DNA of 5,910 bases from an uncultured Collinsella sp. (lineage in GTDB: Bacteria > Actinomycetota > Coriobacteriia > Coriobacteriales > Coriobacteriaceae): assembly GCA_900555955.1 (NCBI GenBank), contig USNA01000070.1, forward strand, positions 1-5,910, in the 5' to 3' direction. Every line of letters starts with the position of its first letter. The first letter of the stretch is position 1. The position numbers were made by a program, and so were the translations under genes. The notes under the pieces are model-generated. The model saw only the letters and a program-made list of their open reading frames with translations, was not told the DNA's origin and searched no databases. Positions 1 through 4,787 of this stretch are shown here, piece after piece.

Positions 1-1
1 C

Positions 2-313
2 GAAGCCCTCGCCCGAAGAAAGCCCCCCCCGCAGCTGCTGGAGCCGATCATGGCTGTCGAGGTCGAGACCCCCGAGCAGTACATGGGCGACGTTATGGGC
101 AACCTCTCCGGTCGCCGCGGCAAGATCGAGGGCATGGAGGATCGCAAGAACAGCAAGCTCATCCGTGCCAAGGTGCCGCTGGGCGAGATGTTCGGTTACG
201 CTACCGACCTTCGCTCCCAGACCCAGGGCCGTGCATCCTACACGATGCAGTTCGACTCTTATGAGCCCGCGCCCAAGTCCATCGTGGACGAGGTCATGAG
301 CAAGAACGCCTAA
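2..313 (+). CDS. fusA: Elongation factor G, C-terminal end (partial, 5' end outside window)
   Basis: This is the last 103 codons of EF-G, the GTPase that drives ribosomal translocation in the cytoplasm and helps recycle ribosomes. The reading frame is open to the left edge and ends at TAA 311-313. What remains is domain V and its junction with domain [22 protein letters not shown] opens the domain, followed by the [11 protein letters not shown] segment and the highly conserved [20 protein letters not shown] block. From LLEP onward the match to EF-G is unambiguous. The first 11 codons ([11 protein letters not shown]) resemble EF-G less well and contain an 8-C run at 23-30, so a sequence error or contig-edge artefact is possible there. 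The ATG at 50 is internal and not a start. rpsJ follows after 61 nt, as in genomes where S10 is encoded with the str operon (rpsL-rpsG-fusA). Confidence 0.96.
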   Translation, partial: EALARRKPPPQLLEPIMAVEVETPEQYMGDVMGNLSGRRGKIEGMEDRKNSKLIRAKVPLGEMFGYATDLRSQTQGRASYTMQFDSYEPAPKSIVDEVMSKNA

Positions 314-338
314 GTTCGAGCTCCCTGTTACGTAATCC

Positions 339-357
339 TGCGAGAACACTTCTCGCA
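339..357 (+). promoter_or_regulatory. Perfect hairpin in the fusA-rpsJ gap
   Basis: TGCGAGAA (339-346) and TTCTCGCA (350-357) form an 8-bp stem with a 3-nt loop, ending 6 nt before the rpsJ Shine-Dalgarno sequence. What follows is CTCTTTGG rather than a run of T, so it does not look like a finished intrinsic terminator. An mRNA-processing site, a stability element or a weak attenuator between fusA and rpsJ are the plausible roles. The structure is seen in the sequence; the function is inference. Confidence 0.5.
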
Positions 358-374
358 CTCTTTGGAGGTTTAAG

Positions 375-683
375 TTGGCTACCCAGAAGATCCGCATTCG
401 CCTCAAGGGCTATGATCACGAGGTCGTCGATCAGTCCGCGAAGCTCATCGTTGAGACCGCTCAGAAGACCGGCGCTCGCGTTTCCGGTCCTGTCCCCCTG
501 CCCACCGAGCGCAACCTGTACACGGTTATCCGCTCGCCGCACGTGAACAAGGACTCCCGTGAGCAGTTCGAGATGCGCACCCACAAGCGTCTCATCGACA
601 TCCTCGACCCCACCTCGGGCACCGTTGATTCGCTTATGCGTCTCGACCTCCCCGCTGGCGTCGACATCGACATCAAGCTCTAA
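375..683 (+). CDS. rpsJ: 30S ribosomal protein S10
   Basis: The 102-residue protein has the normal S10 length. S10 is a 30S head protein near the tRNA sites and is also NusE, the partner of NusB and NusG in transcription antitermination and transcription-translation coupling. The N-terminal [18 protein letters not shown] strand-helix, [14 protein letters not shown] (about 38-51) and the S10 signature [20 protein letters not shown] (54-73) are all present and intact. The start is TTG at 375-377: GGAGGT at 364-369 lies 5 nt upstream, and the encoded [16 protein letters not shown] is the expected N-terminus. It sits 61 nt behind fusA and is closed by an intrinsic terminator about 30 nt after its stop, so it appears to be the last gene of the str operon rather than the first gene of the S10 operon. 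Codon use is strongly biased, as in the other ribosomal genes here. Confidence 0.98.
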   Translation: MATQKIRIRLKGYDHEVVDQSAKLIVETAQKTGARVSGPVPLPTERNLYTVIRSPHVNKDSREQFEMRTHKRLIDILDPTSGTVDSLMRLDLPAGVDIDIKL

Positions 684-711
684 GCTTTTTGCTCGATAGT
701 GCGATTTGCAA

Positions 712-742
712 GGCCGCAGCCCTAAGGGTTGCGGCCTTTTTT
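712..742 (+). terminator. Intrinsic terminator after rpsJ
   Basis: GGCCGCAGCCC (712-722) pairs with GGGTTGCGGCC (726-736) over 11 bp with a single G-U pair and a TAA loop, followed directly by six T (737-742). This is a textbook Rho-independent terminator. It ends the fusA-rpsJ transcript and separates rpsJ from the genes downstream. Confidence 0.93.
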
Positions 743-769
743 GTGCCGATGGGATAAAGGGTCTACACT
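741..769 (+). promoter_or_regulatory. Candidate promoter for the metal-exporter unit
   Basis: TTGTGC (741-746) and TACACT (764-769) are separated by 17 nt and resemble a sigma-70-type -35/-10 pair (3/6 and 4/6 matches). The -35 box overlaps the T-run of the preceding terminator, a compact arrangement. A promoter is expected here because the terminator cuts off read-through. The exact boxes are tentative. Confidence 0.4.
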
Positions 770-823
770 ACTGAGCTATTCGACAAACGGGTGTATGAGT
801 AAAACTGTTGGGGGCAGATATAG

Positions 824-1978
824 ATGGTCGAGTGGATTGTTCGTCGTGCGCAGGGCGACCGTGCGCGCGTGGGCACGTTGACGGGCGTGGTGTGCATTCT
901 CGCCAATGTGGCACTTTGCGCTGCGAAGGGCGCAATTGGTGTGCTGTCGGGATCGGTTTCGATTGTGGCGGATGCCATGAACAACCTGTCCGATGCCAGC
1001 TCGAATATCGTGAGCGTGCTGGGCTTTAAGCTGGCGAGCAAGCCGGCCGACCCCGAGCATCCTTACGGACATGGCCGCTACGAGTATCTCTCGGGTCTGG
1101 TCGTGGCGGCACTCGTGCTGCTGATTGGCGTTGAGCTGGTGAAGTCCTCGGTTGAGCGCGTAATCCACCCCGAACCTGTCGAGTTCTCGCTTGCCCTGGT
1201 GGCAGTTCTCGTGCTTTCGATGGTCGTAAAGCTCTGGATGGCGGCCCTCAACCAAAAGCTCGGCGATCGCATTGAGTCCGAGACGCTGCATGCGACCGCG
1301 CAAGATTCCAAGAACGATGTTCTTGCCACAGGCGCCGTGCTGGCGTGCGCAATTGTTTCGCAGGTGACGCACGTCAATCTTGACGCATGGGTCGGCCTTG
1401 CCGTTGGCGCCTATATTGGCTGGAGCGGTTTTGAACTCATCCAGGATACGGTGAGCCCGCTTTTGGGCCAAGCACCCGATCCCAAGTTGGTCAAGCACAT
1501 CCGAGACAAGATCATGAGCTACCCCGGCGTTTTGGGCGTTCACGATCTGATGGTTCACGACTACGGCCCGGGCAGGAAGTTTGCAAGTGCGCACGCCGAG
1601 ATGTCAGCCGAGGCCAGCCCGCTGGAAAGTCACGACACGCTCGATAACATTGAGCAGGCGTTTAGGAACGAAGACGGCATGATTGTCACGCTTCACTACG
1701 ATCCCATCGTGACCGATGACCCCAAGCTGGCGAGCATGCGTTTACGCATTAACGCCATGGCCCAACAGATCGATAGCCGCCTCTCGATTCATGACCTGCG
1801 CTGTGTGCCGGGTCCTACGCACACCAACGTGATCTTTGACTGCGTGCGACCCTCGGATTTGGCGATGAACGCCGAGGACCTAAAGCACGCGCTGGCACAA
1901 CGGGTCGAATCCGAATATCCCAAGTCGATTGCCAAGATCACGATCGACGAAGACTACGTAGGCCATACCCACGAGTAG
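824..1978 (+). CDS. Cation diffusion facilitator (CDF) family metal exporter, possibly Mn2+-type
   Basis: The 384-residue inner-membrane protein belongs to the CDF family, dimeric antiporters that export divalent metal in exchange for protons. Hydrophobic segments near residues 18-41, 43-70, 87-108, 120-142, 163-182 and 185-209 fit the six-helix fold. TM2 reads DAMNNLSDASSN and TM5 reads AQDSKNDVL. Aligned by eye with E. coli FieF, the transport site would be N53, D57, D161 and D165, where zinc and iron members usually have D/H-D-H-D. An N/D-only site is typical of manganese-exporting relatives such as MntE. The conserved HPYGHGR loop lies at 79-85. The cytoplasmic part holds two similar alpha/beta units, about 215-294 (GVHDLMVHDYGPG) and 300-376 (SIHDLRCVPGPTHTNVIF), so it is longer than the roughly 300-residue minimal CDF. 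ATG 824 is the first in-frame start after TAG 821; a G-rich stretch (810-815) is a modest ribosome-binding site. The family is certain; the metal is inferred. Confidence 0.93.
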   Translation: MVEWIVRRAQGDRARVGTLTGVVCILANVALCAAKGAIGVLSGSVSIVADAMNNLSDASSNIVSVLGFKLASKPADPEHPYGHGRYEYLSGLVVAALVLLIGVELVKSSVERVIHPEPVEFSLALVAVLVLSMVVKLWMAALNQKLGDRIESETLHATAQDSKNDVLATGAVLACAIVSQVTHVNLDAWVGLAVGAYIGWSGFELIQDTVSPLLGQAPDPKLVKHIRDKIMSYPGVLGVHDLMVHDYGPGRKFASAHAEMSAEASPLESHDTLDNIEQAFRNEDGMIVTLHYDPIVTDDPKLASMRLRINAMAQQIDSRLSIHDLRCVPGPTHTNVIFDCVRPSDLAMNAEDLKHALAQRVESEYPKSIAKITIDEDYVGHTHE

Positions 1979-2017
1979 GGCTGCGCCGGTAAAGCAAGTT
2001 ATGCAGAAGGGGAGAGC

Positions 2018-2644
2018 ATGAAGAAGCTGTATCTACTCCGTCACGGTCAGACAGAATTCAACGTAAAAAAGCTGGTCCAAGGTCGTTGTGATTCACCGCT
2101 CACCAATTTGGGTCGTCAACAGGCACGGGCGGCGGCCGCTTGGCTCAAGGCCAACGGCGTCGTCCCCGACAAAGTGGTCTCTTCGCCCTTAGGCCGAGCC
2201 ATGGACACAGCTCAGCTCGTCGCAACCGAACTCCTTGGCCCGGACGCAGCAGTCGAGCCCTGCGAAGGCATCATCGAGCGCAGCTACGGCTCCTTCGAAG
2301 AAGGTCCCCACGACGCCCTGCCCACCGACGTCTGGGATCCAGGCGAGGATCTGGTCCCCTTCGGAGGAGAAGGAAGCCGGGCCCTGCAAGCGCGCATGGT
2401 AGGCACCCTCACCAATCTCATGAGCGCTAAGGACACCGAGACCCTCCTAGCAGTAAGCCACGGCAGCGCCAGCCGCCAATTCATCAAGGCTGCAGCCCCA
2501 GAGGGCTTCGAGCTCCCAGCAAAACTCCCCAACTGCGCCATCATGATTTTCGATTTCGATGAGGCAAAGCCACAAGCAGAAGGCGAGCCAATGCAATGCA
2601 AGTTCACCCTCCAGCAAATAGTGGACCCCCAACAAAGTCATTAG
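2018..2644 (+). CDS. Histidine phosphatase family protein (phosphoglycerate-mutase-like)
   Basis: The 208-residue cytosolic protein belongs to the histidine phosphatase superfamily (cofactor-dependent phosphoglycerate mutase, CobC, broad-specificity phosphatases). The catalytic RHG motif is at 8-10 in LYLLRHGQTEFN, with H9 the predicted phospho-acceptor. R60 in SSPLGRAMDTA, the acid E87 in IIERSYGSFEEG and the second histidine H148 in VSHGSASR complete the active site, so the enzyme should be active. The substrate cannot be read from the sequence: at this length a small-molecule phosphatase is likelier than glycolytic GpmA, which is about 230-250 residues. An AGGGGAG ribosome-binding site lies just upstream of ATG 2018 and supports that start. 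The gene begins 39 nt after the CDF gene and is probably co-transcribed with it. Codon use is less biased than in the flanking ribosomal genes, with many A-ending codons in the second half. Confidence 0.93.
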   Translation: MKKLYLLRHGQTEFNVKKLVQGRCDSPLTNLGRQQARAAAAWLKANGVVPDKVVSSPLGRAMDTAQLVATELLGPDAAVEPCEGIIERSYGSFEEGPHDALPTDVWDPGEDLVPFGGEGSRALQARMVGTLTNLMSAKDTETLLAVSHGSASRQFIKAAAPEGFELPAKLPNCAIMIFDFDEAKPQAEGEPMQCKFTLQQIVDPQQSH

Positions 2645-2679
2645 CCTGAACGAGCAGAGTTAAGCAGACATCAACGTGT

Positions 2680-2840
2680 CGTCTCCCGAGCTTGGCAGAG
2701 GGGCGGCGAAATATATTAAGTTTGTCGCGAGTTCCGCACGAACAGGAGAGCACTTAATGTGCTCTCCGTCGTGAGCGGGACTGTAGAGCAGCAACCTTAA
2801 TATGTCTCAGGCCCGCCCCCTCCGCCGCACGCTGGGAACG
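2680..2840 (+). repeat. Large imperfect inverted repeat (long interrupted hairpin) in the 2645-3099 gap
   Basis: Two arms of about 75-80 nt pair in order around a 5-nt centre (2754-2758). The pairs are GGAGAGCAC 2745-2753 with 2759-2767, ACGA 2738-2741 with TCGT 2769-2772, GTTCCGC 2731-2737 with GCGGGAC 2775-2781 (one G-U), ATATTAAG 2713-2720 with CTTAATAT 2796-2803, GAGGGGCGG 2698-2706 with 2813-2822 (one bulged C), GGC 2694-2696 with GCC 2824-2826, and AGC/TCCC near 2684-2691 with GCT/GGGA at 2831-2837. There is no T-run after it and no convincing ORF inside. The 8-nt AACGTGTC (2673-2680) and AACGTGCC (2837-2844) flank it as near-direct repeats. A miniature transposable element, a structured RNA or an unusual terminator for the upstream unit are all possible. 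Confidence 0.6.
2744..2774 (+). other. Ribosome-binding-site-like sequence and 5-codon ORF inside the hairpin apex
   Basis: AGGAGAGCACTTAATG at 2744-2759 looks like a working translation start and closely resembles those of rplD (GGAGAACACTTAAATG) and rpsS (GGAGAAAGCACTTATG) in this window. Translation would give MCSPS and stop at TGA 2772-2774. The Shine-Dalgarno bases are fully paired in the GGAGAGCAC/GTGCTCTCC stem. It could be a leader peptide, a relic of a lost gene start, or chance. Confidence 0.3.
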
Positions 2841-2850
2841 TGCCACGCAC

Positions 2851-2879
2851 TTTACCTGCGTAAACAATGTGAGTGAAAT
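2851..2879 (+). promoter_or_regulatory. Candidate promoter for rplC-rplD-rplW
   Basis: TTTACC (2851-2856) and TGAAAT (2874-2879) are 17 nt apart, each matching 4 of 6 consensus bases. The position would place the transcription start near the shared 27-nt element and give a leader of roughly 210 nt. A second option is TATACT at 2911-2916 as a -10 box, but it lacks a good -35 at normal spacing. Tentative. Confidence 0.3.
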
Positions 2880-2888
2880 ATGAATCTC

Positions 2889-2915
2889 AATGGATACGCC
2901 CGCAGCCGTGTATAC
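2889..2915 (+). repeat. Shared 27-nt leader element, copy 1 (before rplC)
   Basis: This copy reads AATGGATACGCCCG, then CAG, then CCGTGTATAC. It matches 24 of 27 bases with the copy before rplB at 4754-4780. ATACG (2894-2898) and CGTGT (2907-2911) can form a 5-bp hairpin around an 8-nt loop; the T/C difference between the copies keeps the pair as U-G versus C-G. It ends 184 nt before the rplC start. It may be part of the transcribed leader or a DNA-level promoter or operator element. Confidence 0.7.
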
Positions 2916-2916
2916 T

Positions 2917-3099
2917 AAACAGCTGTGTGTAACCAGGGGAGTATTCTGGCTGGACAAAATGCCTGCTTAATAGGGTTGTCAGGTAGTCCGGACGCAATAC
3001 AAGACTGGGGAGCACGTCGTGTAAGTAGTGGTCCTCTAGGGGCGTACGCTCGGTGGTGTACGCATTGTCCCAAGACCACGCGAGAGTTGGGATCATATC
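2917..3099 (+). promoter_or_regulatory. Structured rplC leader with possible Shine-Dalgarno-sequestering pseudoknot
   Basis: The stretch is non-coding and rich in pairable segments. The upstream domain has GTATT 2941-2945 with AATAC 2996-3000, GGAC 2952-2955 with GTCC 2986-2989, and CCTG 2962-2965 with CAGG 2980-2983. The downstream domain has P1 GTGGTC 3028-3033 with GACCAC 3074-3079, and inside it P2 GCGTACGC 3042-3049 with GTGTACGC 3056-3063. The joining strand TCCCAA (3068-3073), inside P1, is complementary to TTGGGA (3087-3092), which contains the rplC ribosome-binding site. An S10-type leader is expected biologically because L4, a known autogenous regulator of S10 operons in other bacteria, is encoded in this unit. 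Which protein, if any, binds here is not known. Confidence 0.5.
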
Positions 3100-3720
3100 T
3101 TGATCAGCATGATTCTCGGCCGCAAGATTGGCATGACCCAGGTTTGGGACGAGGACGACAACGTCGTTCCCGTCACGGTCATCCAGGCTGGCCCCTGCGC
3201 TGTCTCGCAGGTTAAAACTCAGGCAACCGACGGCTATGACGCCGTCCAGATCGGTTTCGGCGACATCAAGGCCAAGAACGTGAACAAGCCCATGGCTGGT
3301 CACTTCGCCAAGGCTGGCGTCGAGGCCGTCCGCTTCCTTCGTGAGGTCCGCGTCGAGAACGGCGAGGAGCACAAGGTCGGCGAGGTCGTTACCGTCGCTG
3401 ATTTCGCTGATGTCGAGAAGGTCGACGTCATCGGTACCTCCAAGGGTAAGGGCTTCCAGGGTCGCATCAAGCGCTGGGGTCAGCGCCGCGGTCCTATGAC
3501 GCATGGTTCTCACTTCCAGCGTCACCCCGGTTCTATCGGTCAGTGCGCCTATCCTGCGCGCGTCCTCAAGGGCGTTAAGATGGCCGGTCACATGGGTAAC
3601 GAGCGCGTTACCGTCAAGAACCTTTCCGTTGTCCGCATCGATGCCGAGCAGAACCTCATCTTGGTCAAGGGCGCTGTCCCGGGTGCCAAGAATGGTCTCG
3701 TCGCCATCCGTATGGCCTAA
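3100..3720 (+). CDS. rplC: 50S ribosomal protein L3
   Basis: The 206-residue protein has normal L3 length (B. subtilis about 209). L3 binds 23S rRNA early in 50S assembly, and its long loop reaches toward the peptidyl-transferase centre. [15 protein letters not shown] starts the barrel, the L3 signature [20 protein letters not shown] is at 108-127, and the extended loop runs through [20 protein letters not shown]. Its Q148 corresponds to the glutamine methylated in E. coli L3. The start chosen is TTG 3100, because GGGA (3089-3092) lies 7 nt upstream and the product [14 protein letters not shown] matches the length of B. subtilis L3. ATG 3109, giving MILGRKIG, is the alternative but is 16 nt from that site. 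It is the first gene of rplC-rplD-rplW, with 46 nt to rplD. GATCA 3091-3095 and TGATC 3101-3105 could fold around the start. Confidence 0.97.
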   Translation: MISMILGRKIGMTQVWDEDDNVVPVTVIQAGPCAVSQVKTQATDGYDAVQIGFGDIKAKNVNKPMAGHFAKAGVEAVRFLREVRVENGEEHKVGEVVTVADFADVEKVDVIGTSKGKGFQGRIKRWGQRRGPMTHGSHFQRHPGSIGQCAYPARVLKGVKMAGHMGNERVTVKNLSVVRIDAEQNLILVKGAVPGAKNGLVAIRMA

Positions 3721-3766
3721 GGGCCCAGCCCATTTAGCCCAGCGTCATACCAAGGAGAACACTTAA

Positions 3767-4393
3767 ATGGCAAAGTTTGAAGTAAAGAACAGCGAGGGCA
3801 AGAAGGTCGCCGAGGCCGAGCTCGCCGCTGAGGTGTACGGCATCGAGCCGAACATCCACGTTATGCACCACATCGTCAAGTGCCAGATGGCCTCTTGGCG
3901 TCAGGGCACCCAGTCCGCTAAGGGCCGCTCTGAGGTTTCCGGTGGCGGCAAGAAGCCTTGGCGTCAGAAGGGCACCGGCCGTGCCCGCCAGGGTTCCATC
4001 CGTGCTGCCCAGTGGCGTCACGGTGGCGTTGTCTTCGCCCCCAAGCCCCGTTCCTACGCTAAGCGTATGAACAACAAGGAGGTCAAGCTGGCTATGCGCT
4101 CCGCGCTGTCCGCCAAGCTGGCCGATGGCGAGCTCGTGCTCGTCGACGACTACGGCTTCGAGAAGCCTTCCACCAAGGCTGCCGTTGCCATGCTCAAGGC
4201 TCTCGGCCTTGAGGGCAAGCGTCTGACCATCATCGTTCGCGATGAGGACGTCAACGCCTACCTGTCGTTCCGCAACATTCCCAAGACGTTCATCATCACT
4301 GCCGACGAGGCCAACACCTACGATCTCGTCAACAACAACGCTGTGCTGATGCCCGCCGACATCGCCGCTCACTTCGGGGAGGTGCTTGCATAA
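3767..4393 (+). CDS. rplD: 50S ribosomal protein L4
   Basis: The 208-residue protein has typical L4 length. L4 binds 23S rRNA domain I, helps initiate 50S assembly and lines the exit-tunnel constriction with an extended loop. That loop is seen at about 44-96, with GGGKKPWRQKGTGRARQGS at its core (59-77) and HGGVVFAPKPRSYAKRMN following. In E. coli and some other bacteria L4 also represses its own S10 operon by binding the leader, which makes it a natural candidate ligand for the rplC leader here. AAGGAGA (3752-3758) lies 8 nt before ATG 3767. The stop codon TAA 4391-4393 directly abuts the rplW start, so the two genes are likely translationally coupled. No residue looks missing or unusual. 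Confidence 0.98.
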   Translation: MAKFEVKNSEGKKVAEAELAAEVYGIEPNIHVMHHIVKCQMASWRQGTQSAKGRSEVSGGGKKPWRQKGTGRARQGSIRAAQWRHGGVVFAPKPRSYAKRMNNKEVKLAMRSALSAKLADGELVLVDDYGFEKPSTKAAVAMLKALGLEGKRLTIIVRDEDVNAYLSFRNIPKTFIITADEANTYDLVNNNAVLMPADIAAHFGEVLA

Positions 4394-4681
4394 ATGACCG
4401 CCCACGAGATCATCATCCGTCCGATCGTGTCCGAGCGTTCCTTCTCCGGCATGGAGCAGAACAAGTACACGTTCGAGGTCGCCAAAGATGCTAACAAGTA
4501 TCAGATCAAGGACGCTGTCGAGGAGATCTTCGGCGTCAAGGTCGTTCGCGTGAACACCCTGACGGTTAAGCCTAAGACCAAGCGCGTGCGCTATGTCGCC
4601 GGCAAGACCCGTTCTTGGAAGAAGGCCATCGTCACGCTGGCCGAGGGCGACACCATCGAGGTCTTTGGCAACCAGGCCTAA
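4394..4681 (+). CDS. rplW: 50S ribosomal protein L23
   Basis: The 95-residue protein has normal bacterial L23 length. L23 sits at the polypeptide exit and is the docking site for trigger factor and SRP. Recognisable segments are EIIIRPIVSERS (5-16), NKYTFEVAKDANKYQIKDAVE (23-43, the start of the core fold), EIFGVKVVRVNTLTV and the basic loop KPKTKRVRYVAGKTRSWKKA. The ATG directly follows the rplD stop; GGGGAGGT (4376-4383), inside the end of rplD, is its ribosome-binding site at 10-nt spacing. It is the last gene before a 179-nt gap, unlike the usual S10 operon where rplB follows L23 closely. Confidence 0.98.
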   Translation: MTAHEIIIRPIVSERSFSGMEQNKYTFEVAKDANKYQIKDAVEEIFGVKVVRVNTLTVKPKTKRVRYVAGKTRSWKKAIVTLAEGDTIEVFGNQA

Positions 4682-4698
4682 GACTCGTTGCTGTTGAG

Positions 4699-4743
4699 TG
4701 AGCTCATGCCTCCCAAATAGGGGAGGCGAGAGCTCAAGGTTTT
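4699..4743 (+). terminator. Strong hairpin after rplW, probable terminator or attenuator
   Basis: TGAGCTC (4699-4705) pairs with GAGCTCA (4730-4736), and GCCTCCC (4708-4714) with GGGAGGC (4721-4727). The result is a 14-bp two-part stem with a 2x2 internal loop and a 6-nt loop, starting 17 nt after the rplW stop. The tail AAGGTTTTGGG has only four T, so termination may be partial. It would uncouple rplB expression from rplC-rplD-rplW. Confidence 0.6.
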
Positions 4744-4748
4744 GGGCG

Positions 4749-4756
4749 TATAAAAT
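4749..4756 (+). promoter_or_regulatory. Candidate -10 box for rplB
   Basis: TATAAAAT stands out in a GC-rich context right after the hairpin and just before the second 27-nt element; TAAAAT (4751-4756) matches 5 of 6 -10 bases. No clear -35 is seen 16-18 nt upstream, so this is tentative. Confidence 0.35.
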
Positions 4757-4780
4757 GGACACGCCCGGAACCGTGTATAC
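4754..4780 (+). repeat. Shared 27-nt leader element, copy 2 (before rplB)
   Basis: This copy reads AATGGACACGCCCG, then GAA, then CCGTGTATAC, matching 24 of 27 bases with 2889-2915. ACACG (4759-4763) pairs perfectly with CGTGT (4772-4776) around an 8-nt loop. It ends 80 nt before rplB. It is absent from the short gaps before rplD, rplW and rpsS, so it marks only the two genes that follow long gaps. Confidence 0.7.
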
Positions 4781-4787
4781 GTCCGGT

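Noticed and set aside
776..1594. Antisense open frame of 272 codons opposite the CDF gene
   Set aside because: The + strand frame has clear CDF motifs and membrane helices; the antisense product resembles nothing and is His/Arg/Asn-rich.
2745..2767. Hairpin GGAGAGCAC/GTGCTCTCC as the intrinsic terminator of the CDF-phosphatase unit
   Set aside because: The stem is good but is followed by GTCGTGAGC with no T-run on either side, so a standard Rho-independent terminator is not supported.
2925..3215. Open frame of 96 codons running through the rplC leader into rplC
   Set aside because: It overlaps rplC in another frame, lacks a ribosome-binding site and its sequence looks like translated structured RNA.
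4756..4781. TGGACA plus TATACG as a -35/-10 promoter within the 27-nt element
   Set aside because: The spacing is 14 nt in both copies, too short for a standard sigma-70 promoter; kept only as a note because an activator or other sigma factor cannot be excluded.
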